A DNA stretch of 64,000 nt from Aquimarina sp040786285 (GTDB lineage Bacteria > Bacteroidota > Bacteroidia > Flavobacteriales > Flavobacteriaceae): assembly GCF_040786285.1 (NCBI RefSeq), contig NZ_JBFMKQ010000004.1:520936-584935 (forward strand). The letters run 5' to 3'. The notes below the pieces were generated by a model. It had not been told where the DNA came from. It made no database searches and saw nothing but the letters and a program-made list of their open reading frames with translations. Shown piece after piece: positions 1-9,656 of the stretch (positions are counted from its first letter, which is position 1; each line of letters starts with the position of its first letter). A program made the translations under genes and the position numbers.

Positions 1-1182
1 ATTAATATTTTAACCGGAAATTTGGATAGCGAAGGTGGGGCAATGTTTACAAACCCGGCAGTACCGATGGTAAAAAATAAAGTAGGGCATACGCCATACA
101 ACCGATGGAAAAGTAGGGTACAGGGCTTACCAGAATTTCAAGGTGAATTGCCTGTGTCTACGATGGTAGAAGAAATCATTACCGAAGGCAAAGGCCAGAT
201 AAAGGCAATGGTCACCCATGCAGGTAATCCAGTACTCTCATCTCCCAATGGGGGTCGTTTAGATAAAGCATTAGACCAATTAGAGTTTATGGTTTCTATA
301 GATATATACCTCAATGAAACCACCAAGCATGCAGATATCATTTTGCCACCAACAACAGGGTTAGAGGTTGATCATTATGATCTTATCTTTAATGCCTTTG
401 CCGTTTCTAATAACGCAAAATTCTCTGAAGCACTGTTTCCTCCTAAGGAAGGTCAATTACACGACTGGCAAATCTTCAAAGGACTAACCAAACGATTATC
501 CAAAAAGAAACTACCATGGTTATATAGAATTAGTACACCAAAATTATGGCTCAAATTAGCCTTGCTAAATGGCCCCTATGGTAGGTTTAGTAGTATAAAA
601 CGATTATTTACAGGGCTTACCCTTGGTAAGATTAAGAGATCGGTACACGGTATAGACCTGGGGCCACTAATCCCAATGTTTCCGAAGTTGTTAAGAACCA
701 AAGACCAAAAGATTCATCTGGCGCCGTCCTTATTTTTAGAACAATTAGAAGAGTTACATGCTGAGTTCTCTAAGAGCAAAGATACATTAGATGATAATGA
801 ATTTCGCCTTATCGGAAGAAGACATTTGAGAAGCAATAATTCCTGGATGCATAATGTAGATAAGCTCGTAAGTGGTAAAAACAGATGTACTGTAATGATG
901 AATATTCATGATGCCGAGCGATTAGGGTTCAAGGAAGAAGATGAGGTTATGGTAAAATCAAGAGTAGGCGAGATTAAAATTCCGATAGAGGTGACCAAAA
1001 ATATGATGCCTGGCGTTGTAAGTATTCCTCATGGATTTGGGCATACCAGAAAAGGATCTCAATTAAAAGTAGCTGAAGCCAACGCTGGAGTTAGTTTTAA
1101 TGATATTTCAGATCATAATCGAATAGATGGCTTAACCGGCAATGCTGCATTTTCTGGACAAATTGTACAAATTATTAAGTAA
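1..1182 (+). CDS. Molybdopterin-dependent oxidoreductase, C-terminal part (5' end outside window)
   Basis: The reading frame is open from base 1, so this is the last 393 residues of a longer protein. The sequence resembles the C-terminal half of molybdopterin oxidoreductases of the DMSO reductase superfamily: a segment around HADIILPPTTGLE (cofactor-binding domain) is followed by a dinucleotide-binding beta-barrel domain with INPHDAERLG-like sequence (NIHDAERLGFKEEDEVMV) and a late PHGFGH motif. Such enzymes transfer electrons to or from a small substrate using a bis-MGD cofactor; the substrate cannot be told because the N-terminal Fe-S and active-site regions are missing. It converges on the isomerase gene on the other strand. 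Confidence 0.88.
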   Translation: MNILTGNLDSEGGAMFTNPAVPMVKNKVGHTPYNRWKSRVQGLPEFQGELPVSTMVEEIITEGKGQIKAMVTHAGNPVLSSPNGGRLDKALDQLEFMVSIDIYLNETTKHADIILPPTTGLEVDHYDLIFNAFAVSNNAKFSEALFPPKEGQLHDWQIFKGLTKRLSKKKLPWLYRISTPKLWLKLALLNGPYGRFSSIKRLFTGLTLGKIKRSVHGIDLGPLIPMFPKLLRTKDQKIHLAPSLFLEQLEELHAEFSKSKDTLDDNEFRLIGRRHLRSNNSWMHNVDKLVSGKNRCTVMMNIHDAERLGFKEEDEVMVKSRVGEIKIPIEVTKNMMPGVVSIPHGFGHTRKGSQLKVAEANAGVSFNDISDHNRIDGLTGNAAFSGQIVQIIK

Positions 1183-1238
1183 TTACCATAGTAATAAAAA
1201 TATTTAGCTCATTTTTATAGAGGATACAAAGTTTTAAA

Positions 1239-1583
1239 TTATACCATGGATTTATTACAATATGATGATTTTTCAAAATCTCGTATATTAATAGAAAGGA
1301 TAGGTACTTCGGGGAACATGGACTTAAGTACGCTCACAATTTTTATTGAAAGATCGGCTTTTTGTTCGTTAGTCCTGCCTTCCATGATATTACCAAATAC
1401 ATGAATAAAATCATCTTGAGTGCCTCCGATAGAATAATATTTAAAGGGATTGATTCTTACTTTGATATCACCCTCTGCAAAAAGATGAGTGGATTCTGCA
1501 GCAGCATAGACAGCTTTTATAATTTCTTGTGGTGATTTTAACTCAATAATATGTTCTGAGCAATCTAATACGAAATGTGGCAT
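1239..1583 (-). CDS. 5-carboxymethyl-2-hydroxymuconate isomerase-like protein (tautomerase superfamily)
   Basis: This 114-residue protein begins MPHFVLDCSEHI, which fits the CHMI family (HpaF-type), where the N-terminal proline after methionine removal is the catalytic base. Its length is slightly under the usual 125 or so. The known family member isomerises a dienoic acid in homoprotocatechuate breakdown. No other genes of that pathway are visible nearby, so the real substrate is uncertain. The gene starts at ATG and has 215 bases of non-coding sequence upstream containing a hairpin repeat. Confidence 0.75.
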   Translation of the reverse strand: MPHFVLDCSEHIIELKSPQEIIKAVYAAAESTHLFAEGDIKVRINPFKYYSIGGTQDDFIHVFGNIMEGRTNEQKADLSIKIVSVLKSMFPEVPILSINIRDFEKSSYCNKSMV

Positions 1584-1681
1584 GTTTTTTTACTAGTTTC
1601 AGTTACGGTGTATTATTATACAACTTTTGTGTATTTAATATTCAAATTCTAAAAATGGTTTTATAGTATTCAGTTATTAGT

Positions 1682-1714
1682 TTACAGTTGGCAGTCATTA
1701 ACTGCATACTGTAA
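1682..1714. repeat. Intergenic hairpin built of TTACAGT / GCAGT inverted repeats
   Basis: TTACAGT (1682-1688) pairs with ACTGTAA (1708-1714) and, inside it, GCAGT (1691-1695) pairs with ACTGC (1701-1705) around a 5-base loop. There is no T-run on either side, so it is not an obvious terminator. It looks like a degenerate member of the short AACTGC-type intergenic repeats seen in Bacteroidota, which is from memory and was not searched. Confidence 0.5.
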
Positions 1715-1798
1715 CTGCCTACTTACATCTTAAGATATAAAACGAATTGTATTCATTATTCAAAAACCAATATAGGCTCTTAATGTATATTGATTTGA

Positions 1799-2818
1799 TT
1801 AATTATTCTGAAAATAAGTGTCAATTTTTGCAACCATATGGTCTTTCTCTTGGTCTGTTAACCAACTTGCTTTAAAACTGTTTTTTGTAAGCTCGGTGAT
1901 TTGCTGTTTCGAAAGATTAAGTGCTTCGGCTATACCGATATAGTTTTCATTCATATACCCCCCAAAATAGGCGGGGTCATCAGAGTTAACGGTTGCCAAA
2001 AGCCCCAGGTCCAACATCTTGGCTATCGGGTGATCTTTTAGGTCGGTTACTACTTTTAGCTCTAGATTAGATAAAGGGCATACGGTAAGGGGCATTTGTA
2101 ATGCAACGAGTCGTTCAACAAGTTTATCATCGTCTAAACAGCGATTACCATGATCGATTCGGGTTACTTTAAGCAGATCCAATGCTTCCCATATATATGC
2201 TGAAGGGCCTTCTTCTCCGGCATGTGCTACTGTTATAAAACCTTCTTCTCTGGATTTAGCAAAAACACGTTCGAATTTAGAAGGAGGATTTCCTATTTCT
2301 GAAGAGTCTAAACCAACAGCACTAATCCATTTTTTATAAGGCAAGGCTTCTTCAAGTGTTTTAAAAGCTGAAGCTTCATCAAGATGTCTTAAAAAAGACA
2401 TAATTAGTTTAAAACTGATACCCAGTTGTTCTTTACCATCCTCAAGTGCACGATGAATACCTTTAATGACAATGTCAAAAGGGATTCCACGATCAGTATG
2501 TGTTTGTGGATCAAAAAATATTTCTACATGTACCACATTTTGTTCGTGAACTTTAGTTAAATACGCCCAGGTAAGATCATAAAAATCTTGCTCTTCAATA
2601 AGTACATTAGCCCCGGCATAATAGATGTCAAGAAATTCCTGAAGGTTATTAAAACTATACGCCTTCTTCAATTCTTCTACAGACGCATATTTTATTTTCT
2701 TATTATTTCTTTTTGCAATTTCGAACATCAATTCGGGTTCAAAAGTTCCTTCGATATGCAGATGAAGTTCTGCTTTAGGAATGCCCTCTATAAATTTTTT
2801 GATTGAAGTGGTACTCAT
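1799..2818 (-). CDS. add: Adenosine deaminase family protein, probably adenine deaminase
   Basis: A 339-residue metal-dependent deaminase of the TIM-barrel amidohydrolase class. Zinc ligands H19 and H21 lie in AELHLHIEGT, a third histidine in TVAHAGEEG near residue 198, and the metal aspartate in NSDDPAYFGG near residue 280. The segment VGLDSSEIGNPPSKF near residue 165 resembles the adenine-deaminase branch of this family (fungal Aah1-like and bacterial relatives) rather than E. coli Add. Either way it hydrolyses an aminopurine to release ammonia, in purine salvage in the cytoplasm. It starts at ATG and is followed after 31 bases, in reverse order on the same strand, by nothing coupled: uvrB lies upstream. 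Confidence 0.88.
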   Translation of the reverse strand: MSTTSIKKFIEGIPKAELHLHIEGTFEPELMFEIAKRNNKKIKYASVEELKKAYSFNNLQEFLDIYYAGANVLIEEQDFYDLTWAYLTKVHEQNVVHVEIFFDPQTHTDRGIPFDIVIKGIHRALEDGKEQLGISFKLIMSFLRHLDEASAFKTLEEALPYKKWISAVGLDSSEIGNPPSKFERVFAKSREEGFITVAHAGEEGPSAYIWEALDLLKVTRIDHGNRCLDDDKLVERLVALQMPLTVCPLSNLELKVVTDLKDHPIAKMLDLGLLATVNSDDPAYFGGYMNENYIGIAEALNLSKQQITELTKNSFKASWLTDQEKDHMVAKIDTYFQNN

Positions 2819-2849
2819 ATAATTTTAAATTCAGTCATATTAATAAAAA

Positions 2850-4856
2850 CTACACTTTTTGATCCTGTATTTTTCCTTGTAGCATTTTGATCTCATCACG
2901 TAAGCGTGCGGCAGTCATAAAATCGAGTTCTTTGGCTGCTTTTTCCATTTCCTTACGCACATTTCTAATTCGGGTTTCTAGTTGTTCTTTGGTATAGTAT
3001 GCCGTTTCTTCTTCAGCGGCTTGTAGCGAAGGAGCAGCTTCAAATTGGTAAGGCTCTACTTTTTTACCGGCAAGTGCACTATCTAGGGATTTTTTAATTG
3101 CAGCGGGTGTAATACCATGCTTGGTGTTGTAGGCAATTTGTTTTTCTCGTCTGTATTCTGTTGCGTCTATAGTTTTTTGCATACTCACCGTAATCTTATC
3201 AGCATACATAATAGCTTTACCATTTACATTTCGCGCAGCTCTTCCGACCGTCTGAACTAATGATCTCTTATTTCTTAGGAAGCCTTCTTTATCGGCATCA
3301 AGAATGGCTACTAACGATACTTCGGGTAAATCCAGCCCTTCACGAAGTAAGTTTACTCCAATAAGTACATCAAAAATACCTTTTCGCAGATCCTGCATTA
3401 TTTCTACACGTTCTAGTGTATCTACATCACTATGTATATATCGGCAACGTATATCAATCCTGGTCAGGTATTTAGTTAATTCTTCTGCCATTCTTTTAGT
3501 TAGCGTAGTCACCAGGGTGCGTTCGTCTGCCTCAATTCGTTTTTGCATCTCTTCGATAAGATCATCGATTTGATTAAGGCTTGGTCGAACCTCTATTACC
3601 GGATCTAGTAATCCTGTTGGGCGAATGATTTGCTCTACAAATGTTCCTTCACTCTTTTGCAATTCATAATCTGCCGGCGTAGCACTAATATATATTACTT
3701 GATTTTGTATCGCTTCAAGTTCTTCAAATTTTAAGGGTCGATTATCCATCGCAGCAGGAAGTCTAAATCCATATTCTACCAGATTTTCTTTTCGTGAACG
3801 GTCTCCGCCATACATGGCATGTGTTTGCGGTATGGTTACGTGACTTTCGTCTATGATCATAAGATAATCGTCGGGGAAATAATCAAGTAAGCAAAATGGC
3901 CTTGTACCGGGAGCTCTGCCATCTAAATAGCGAGAATAATTCTCGATTCCCGAACAGTATCCTAATTCTTTAATCATTTCCAAATCAAAATTAGTGCGTT
4001 CTTCTAATCGTTTTGCTTCAAGATGTTTTCCTATCTCTTTAAAATATTCTACTTGTTTTCCCAGGTCGAGAGCAATTTGATCAATGGCATTATGCAATAT
4101 TTCGGGTGAAGTGACAAACATATTAGCTGGATAGATATTCAGTCGATCATATTTTTCAATAATTGCATTCGTTTGAACATTAAATGCTTCTATTTCTTCA
4201 ATTTCATCACCAAAGAAGTGTACTCTAAATGCATCATCTGCATAGCTGGGAAAAATATCTACGGTATCTCCTTTTATTCTGAAATTACCATGTTTAAATT
4301 CGGCTTCGGTTCTAGAGTATAAACTTTGTACTAATCTATGTAATAAGGCTGTTCTTGATACGAATTGTCCTGACTGTATTGAGATTACATTTTTTTGAAA
4401 TTCTGCAGGATTACCAATACCATATAAACAGGATACCGAGGCAACTACCAAAACGTCTCTTCGTCCCGAAAGAAGAGAAGAAGTAGCGCTTAACCGCATT
4501 TTTTCTATCTCCTCGTTAATAGAGAGATCTTTTTCGATATACACACCCGAAGTAGGAATATACGCTTCGGGTTGGTAATAATCATAGTAAGAAACAAAGT
4601 ATTCTATTGCATTTTCAGGAAAAAACTGTTTAAACTCAGAATATAATTGAGCGGCTAATGTTTTGTTATGTGCTAATACCAAAGTAGGACGTTGTACTTT
4701 TTCAATTACATTGGCGGCAGTAAATGTTTTACCTGACCCGGTAACACCTAATAATGTTTGGTATTTCTCATTAGATTCTATACCCTCTACTAATTGTTTT
4801 ATCGCTTCGGGTTGATCACCTGTTGGTTTGAATTCTGATTTTAATTCGAACTTCAT
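2850..4856 (-). CDS. uvrB: UvrABC excinuclease subunit B
   Basis: A full-length 668-residue UvrB. The Walker A motif GVTGSGKT lies near residue 40, the beta-hairpin segment YYDYYQPEAYIPT near 92, the helicase box DESH near 338, and motif VI region QTVGRAARN near 540. A C-terminal UVR domain (residues about 625-660, RNVRKEMEKAAKELDF) provides the UvrC contact. UvrB verifies damage after UvrA loading and positions UvrC for incision in nucleotide excision repair. The ATG at 4854-4856 matches the usual N-terminus (FELKSEFKPTGDQPEAI). It is probably transcribed alone or with the downstream deaminase gene (31-bp gap). Confidence 0.98.
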   Translation of the reverse strand: MKFELKSEFKPTGDQPEAIKQLVEGIESNEKYQTLLGVTGSGKTFTAANVIEKVQRPTLVLAHNKTLAAQLYSEFKQFFPENAIEYFVSYYDYYQPEAYIPTSGVYIEKDLSINEEIEKMRLSATSSLLSGRRDVLVVASVSCLYGIGNPAEFQKNVISIQSGQFVSRTALLHRLVQSLYSRTEAEFKHGNFRIKGDTVDIFPSYADDAFRVHFFGDEIEEIEAFNVQTNAIIEKYDRLNIYPANMFVTSPEILHNAIDQIALDLGKQVEYFKEIGKHLEAKRLEERTNFDLEMIKELGYCSGIENYSRYLDGRAPGTRPFCLLDYFPDDYLMIIDESHVTIPQTHAMYGGDRSRKENLVEYGFRLPAAMDNRPLKFEELEAIQNQVIYISATPADYELQKSEGTFVEQIIRPTGLLDPVIEVRPSLNQIDDLIEEMQKRIEADERTLVTTLTKRMAEELTKYLTRIDIRCRYIHSDVDTLERVEIMQDLRKGIFDVLIGVNLLREGLDLPEVSLVAILDADKEGFLRNKRSLVQTVGRAARNVNGKAIMYADKITVSMQKTIDATEYRREKQIAYNTKHGITPAAIKKSLDSALAGKKVEPYQFEAAPSLQAAEEETAYYTKEQLETRIRNVRKEMEKAAKELDFMTAARLRDEIKMLQGKIQDQKV

Positions 4857-4905
4857 GGATATTCTTTCTTTTTCACAATAAAGATACAGAATACGGCGAA
4901 TAGAT

Positions 4906-7728
4906 TTATCGAATCAAGGAGAAACTTCCGGTAAGAATTCGACCATTATCCAATTCAACACGATACCAATATTGACTAGCGGGCATCAATCTACCATTAA
5001 AGGTACCATCCCATCCCACTCCACCAGCTCTTAGCTGCTTTATAAGCTTTCCGAAACGATCAAAAATAAGAATTAAAGAGCCATTCATAATCTCGGTAGA
5101 TATGCCTTCTACGTTCCAGGTTTCATGAAAACCATCACCATTAGGAGTAAAATACCCCGGAAAACCAACCACCGAAATATCTTCGGTTACCACAGGAATA
5201 CAACCATTTTTATCTCTAACATAAACGGTATGAAACCCAGGGGGTACATTAGTAAAAATCGGACTGTCTTGATACGAACTTAAAACTTCTTCTATCTCGA
5301 TCGCATATTCGTAATTACCAAGTCCTTCTGCATTAATAGTGACGACATTGTTATCTGTACCATCAATAATATCTACAGATGTTATCGTAGCGATACTGGA
5401 GGTTACTACTTCTGCTGTTCTTGTTTTAGAACAACCCGTTAGAATATTGGTAATCTCTGCAGTATATATTCCTGCCTGAGTGACAGAGATAATCTCTGTT
5501 GTTTCGCCTGTAGACCATAAAATAGCAAAATCACCAGGATCATTATTGGGCTGTATACCAGAATCAATTTCAATAGCGCTTTGATTTTGACATATAAAAT
5601 ATTGTTCCTCTTCTTCGATATCTGGTAATGGGATTACAAATAATTGTACAGTACTAATTCCGAAACAATCTCCGCCATTTTCAACCTTAGCATAAACAAT
5701 ATCGTCTCCTTGAGAATTTTGCGTTGGATTTGTATAGGTTGTTATTGGGTTTCTATTAAGTAATGCATCTTCTGTATTTTCAAAATAATTTATTGTGAGT
5801 CCAGGTGTTGTTATACCAAATAACACTTGTGGATTAGCTTCAGAAAGATTAAAAATAGTAAAACCATCTTCGGTTCCATCATCATCACATGCTCTCAATT
5901 CTGCATCACTTACATTGGTAGTACTTACCTGCAAAGTGAGTGTTGAAATACTAAAACAATTGGTATTGTCATTGTTTATTACTCTAACATATAACTGCTG
6001 ATTGTTTTGGTTGTTTTGAAAAGTATCAATATTAGTAATTACTGGAGATCCAGCTTGTGCCGAAGGCATATCAAGGAAAAATTGAGTAGAAAAATCGATA
6101 TTACCACCCGTAAGCTGATCGTTTGCGAAGTTTAAATCAAATAATGTGATATTGTCTCCTATAGTTTGATATGCATCACATTGTATTAATGATGATGGTA
6201 TAATGGCTGGTACCTCATAAAAGGTCGCATTGGCTACACCAATAAGAGGGCAGCTACCATCATTTAGGTCAACTTCTAGTCTATAATTAGCTGTTGTTGT
6301 GATATCTAAAGAATTAGTTGTATTTGCTATTTGAACATCATCTATAAACCAAGTATAGGTAGCGCCAGGAATGTTTTGATACGTTAATTGATAAGTATCA
6401 CCCTCACAAAGAGGTAGATTTACATCATTTGGATCTCCCATGTTTATGATGTCAATAGTTTGCGCAAAAATAGATTGAATAAAAGGAGGGAGCCCTAATT
6501 GCGCATTTCTAGAACCATCTACATTGACCAGTATACTTCTTTCATTGTAAATTATGCTTGATGCCGGATCTTCAGGGTTTTCTATAGCTCCTAAGTAATT
6601 GCCTATTTGAGCATTAAAATCCAATAAGGTTCTATAGATTTTGCCATCAGGGCCCAATTGTATAGCTCCTGCGGCGAAAGAAGAAATTTCTTGATTAATT
6701 TGATTGCGAATCCTGGTTCCACTTGAAGCAATTTGATTATCGGGTAATGATAGATCATATTGTGTTAAATAACTTTGTCCATTTCCGGCTGCACCAATAT
6801 CATATGTGGCATATAAACGTTGTCCGATTTGAGAGAATTCTATTCCGTAGGGAGAATCAATATTACTTAATTCGATTTCATTACTTACTTGTCCGGTTAT
6901 ATTATCAAAATTATAAAGTAATACGCTACCCATAGCATTTCCTCCGGCGATTGTTGCGAAACCAAAATGAGCTACCGCTAATTTGTTTCCCTCTGGAGAA
7001 GCTTTAATGTACCCTAAAGCATTACGACGATATCCCGAAACCGGAACTGTAACACCAACTCTGGAGGTAACAGGTGTAGGATCTACGCCAGTCGAATTAA
7101 TTCTAAAGGTATAGAATGTATCTACAAAATGGGTAATGACCCAAAACGAATCACAATCATCACTTTTTACTGCGGTAATTTTTTCTGAACATTTATATAA
7201 ACTTTCCAGACTATTAGATGTGTCATAGGTGATTAAAGGAATGTTTTTTTGTGTGCTTACCACATCACCATTTCCTCCATCCAAGGATATATCTACAATA
7301 GAGTACATGAATCCATCATTAACTCCGTCACCATCAGTTGTACCTGCATTATTATCTGCATTAAAGTGATGCGGTTCATCTACAGTGAAAATAATATACA
7401 GATTAGGATTGTTGGGTTGAGGGACAATCAAGGCAGATGAGGTACTAGATGGATCTCCTTTTAATCCAATACCATTAGGCATAATAGTATGAGATTTGTT
7501 CCATACTGTAATACCATCAGTATAAAAAAGTAAATTGCCGGTAACATCAGATATAGTAGTGCACCCTTCTAGGGTATTTACTTGTCCATTGGTGAGTGCT
7601 GTAGGAGGCGTAGTATTAAAACTGATCCCTGCATTTTGTCCAAAGTACCAATTGTTAGCTTCTCCTTGACCTAGAATTGGTAAGGTATAAAACAAACAGG
7701 CAAAAAAAACTACATATAAATATCTCAT
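4906..7728 (-). CDS. Secreted protein with T9SS type B (gliding motility-associated) C-terminal domain
   Basis: A 940-residue extracellular protein. Residues 1-20 form a Sec signal peptide. The N-terminal 420 residues (NNWYFGQNAGISFN...) look like a beta-propeller-type domain with repeated segments such as SPEGNKLAVAHFG and DGKIYRTLL. Residues about 430-830 hold Ig-like or PKD-like beta domains. The last 85 residues (GYFTPNGDGFHETWNV to FDRFGKLI and the final GSFSLIR) are the CHU_C / type B sorting signal that directs export by the type IX secretion system and anchoring to the cell surface. Its role is unknown; a surface adhesin is plausible. It starts at ATG just downstream of the ABC permease gene, with which it may be co-transcribed. 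Confidence 0.92.
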   Translation of the reverse strand: MRYLYVVFFACLFYTLPILGQGEANNWYFGQNAGISFNTTPPTALTNGQVNTLEGCTTISDVTGNLLFYTDGITVWNKSHTIMPNGIGLKGDPSSTSSALIVPQPNNPNLYIIFTVDEPHHFNADNNAGTTDGDGVNDGFMYSIVDISLDGGNGDVVSTQKNIPLITYDTSNSLESLYKCSEKITAVKSDDCDSFWVITHFVDTFYTFRINSTGVDPTPVTSRVGVTVPVSGYRRNALGYIKASPEGNKLAVAHFGFATIAGGNAMGSVLLYNFDNITGQVSNEIELSNIDSPYGIEFSQIGQRLYATYDIGAAGNGQSYLTQYDLSLPDNQIASSGTRIRNQINQEISSFAAGAIQLGPDGKIYRTLLDFNAQIGNYLGAIENPEDPASSIIYNERSILVNVDGSRNAQLGLPPFIQSIFAQTIDIINMGDPNDVNLPLCEGDTYQLTYQNIPGATYTWFIDDVQIANTTNSLDITTTANYRLEVDLNDGSCPLIGVANATFYEVPAIIPSSLIQCDAYQTIGDNITLFDLNFANDQLTGGNIDFSTQFFLDMPSAQAGSPVITNIDTFQNNQNNQQLYVRVINNDNTNCFSISTLTLQVSTTNVSDAELRACDDDGTEDGFTIFNLSEANPQVLFGITTPGLTINYFENTEDALLNRNPITTYTNPTQNSQGDDIVYAKVENGGDCFGISTVQLFVIPLPDIEEEEQYFICQNQSAIEIDSGIQPNNDPGDFAILWSTGETTEIISVTQAGIYTAEITNILTGCSKTRTAEVVTSSIATITSVDIIDGTDNNVVTINAEGLGNYEYAIEIEEVLSSYQDSPIFTNVPPGFHTVYVRDKNGCIPVVTEDISVVGFPGYFTPNGDGFHETWNVEGISTEIMNGSLILIFDRFGKLIKQLRAGGVGWDGTFNGRLMPASQYWYRVELDNGRILTGSFSLIR

Positions 7729-7754
7729 CTAATAAGCCATGAAGCCCAAAGATA

Positions 7755-8591
7755 TTATAAATCTCTCTTTTTGAGCAATCGATAAGAAAGAATGACAAAA
7801 ATAGCAGTCCAAACTAACACGATTAAAATTTCATACCAATGTACTAGATAATCCTTTTGAAAGTTTTCTCCAAGTTGATTAACTGCCGATTGGATAAAAT
7901 TTAATCGACTAAATGGTTCGATAATAAGGTTGTTCATTGATTCTAATGGAAAGAATTGTACAATGTTGTCTGCTATGTCTGTTCCTTTGAATAGTTTAAA
8001 TTTGAGTAAAGCGTAGACTATATTTTCAAGAATCCACCAAATAAATAGAAATCCTAATGCAAAAGCAGAGCGTTTTACAAAAACTCCTAAAAACATACAA
8101 AAAGCAAAAAATCCTATTAGTTTAACAAAGTAAGCTAAAACATATTCTAGATCTGAAAAAACAATCGATAGCTCATTATAATCAGAAAAGCTTAACCCTA
8201 GAATAAGAGATACACAAAACAAAAATAGCGTTGAAGCAAAAGCATATACAACAACAGTCAAGAATTTGGATCCAATAAACTCTTTTTTGCTTAATCCATC
8301 GATCAAATTTTGTTTTAGTGTTCTATGGCTATATTCATTTGCCATCATTGAAACGATTACAATCGCTAAAAAAAGCTTAGCCCATGATACAATATATGTT
8401 GTGAAATGCCAGATATATGGAAAGTTAAAAATACCCTGATCCGCAATTCTGAATTTAATACCAGCAAAATTAAATTCTATTGAAGCAATTAACGCGACGA
8501 AGGTAAAAAGAACAAAGTACGTTATTGTGATTACCTTTGCCGCTTTATTATATTTAAATTTCTGAAATTCTATATTAAGTAGTCGTAACAT
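7755..8591 (-). CDS. ABC-2 type transporter permease subunit
   Basis: A 278-residue integral membrane protein with about six hydrophobic segments: one near residues 20-40, then a large loop containing the conserved EYSHRTLKQNLIDGLSKKEF segment near 85-105 that is typical of ABC-2 permeases, then further helices to a basic end, LLKKRDL. It lies 4 bases downstream of the ATPase gene, so the two proteins should form one transporter. The substrate is unknown; bacitracin-export-like or Nos-like systems have this layout. No extracellular binding protein is nearby, which supports export. Confidence 0.88.
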   Translation of the reverse strand: MLRLLNIEFQKFKYNKAAKVITITYFVLFTFVALIASIEFNFAGIKFRIADQGIFNFPYIWHFTTYIVSWAKLFLAIVIVSMMANEYSHRTLKQNLIDGLSKKEFIGSKFLTVVVYAFASTLFLFCVSLILGLSFSDYNELSIVFSDLEYVLAYFVKLIGFFAFCMFLGVFVKRSAFALGFLFIWWILENIVYALLKFKLFKGTDIADNIVQFFPLESMNNLIIEPFSRLNFIQSAVNQLGENFQKDYLVHWYEILIVLVWTAIFVILSYRLLKKRDL

Positions 8592-8595
8592 GGTT

Positions 8596-9495
8596 CTAAT
8601 TTAAATTATTGGTTAGTTGTAAAAATTGTTCTTCGAGGCTTTCTTTTCTTTTTACAAGATGTGTAAGAACAATACCTTCTTTAAATAATTGTCTGTTAAG
8701 ACTTTCTTCATCCAATTCGTGGGCTAAAAAAGCAGTAATTTTATCATCTTCTTCTTTGAAGCTTTTAAAATCCTTATGAGCGGATAACCATTTTTTGAGA
8801 ATAGAATTTTGATTACTCTTTAATTCGAAGAAACCATAACTTGCATTCATCTCATCTACAGGGCCTGAATATAATTTGATTCCTTTTCGTATAATAACTA
8901 CATGTGTACAAACTTTCTCGACTTCATCAAGAAGGTGAGAAGCAAGAAGAATAGTAGTCCCTTTTGAGGCAATTTTTTTTATAATTTCTCTAATCTGATG
9001 TATTCCTTGTGGATCTAAACCATTTGTAGGCTCGTCCAGGATAAGGATTTCAGGATCATTTAATAGGGCAGAAGCAATAGCTAATCGTTGTTTCATTCCT
9101 AAAGAAAATGTTCTAAATTTACTATCCTTACGTTCTAACAATCCTACGATTTCAAGCTTTTCTTCAATTTTTTCTGAAGACACTTCTTTAATCTGGCAAA
9201 CTAGTTTCAGGTTTTGAACTGCTGTCATATATGGATAAAAATTTGGACGTTCAATAATAGCTCCTACCTTTTTAAGCGCATCATGAGTTGAGGTGTTTCC
9301 ATCAAACCAGGTAAAATCTCCAGAAGTTCTATTAACCACGTTGAGTACGATACCCAATGTAGTTGATTTTCCACTTCCGTTAGGGCCAAGAATACCATAT
9401 ACGTTCCCTTTTTTGATAGTAAAAGATAGATCCTTTACGGCTGTTATCGGACCAAATTTTTTGGTAAGATTTTTTAACGTGAGAATAGTTTCCAA
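8596..9495 (-). CDS. ABC transporter ATP-binding protein
   Basis: A 299-residue ATPase with Walker A GPNGSGKST near residue 38, signature FSLGMKQRLAIASALL near 130, and Walker B ILILDEPTNGLDP near 150, followed by a switch histidine in LLASH. The arrangement fits CcmA/drug-export-type ATPases that pair with ABC-2 permeases. The only usable start is TTG at 9493-9495, because an in-frame TAA lies two codons upstream; translation then begins METILTLKNLTKKFG. A CAAAAGTA at 9551-9558 (TACTTTTG on this strand) may be the -7 box, but no -33 box is well placed. Confidence 0.94.
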   Translation of the reverse strand: METILTLKNLTKKFGPITAVKDLSFTIKKGNVYGILGPNGSGKSTTLGIVLNVVNRTSGDFTWFDGNTSTHDALKKVGAIIERPNFYPYMTAVQNLKLVCQIKEVSSEKIEEKLEIVGLLERKDSKFRTFSLGMKQRLAIASALLNDPEILILDEPTNGLDPQGIHQIREIIKKIASKGTTILLASHLLDEVEKVCTHVVIIRKGIKLYSGPVDEMNASYGFFELKSNQNSILKKWLSAHKDFKSFKEEDDKITAFLAHELDEESLNRQLFKEGIVLTHLVKRKESLEEQFLQLTNNLN

Positions 9496-9656
9496 TTGTT
9501 ATTGTTTTGGAGGTTATATTAAACAAGACGAAAAGTACGGCTTTTTGTTACAAAAGTAGTTGATGCTTATGAGTTGATTATTGATGTTTTTAGTGTTTCA
9601 AGATTGTTATTTGTAAATTGCTTGCCTTATTGAAGTTTGTTATGGAAGAAAAGTTA

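Noticed and set aside
3304..3573. Plus-strand ORF inside uvrB
   Set aside because: It is a shadow of the minus-strand uvrB codons, with serine-rich composition typical of antisense frames.
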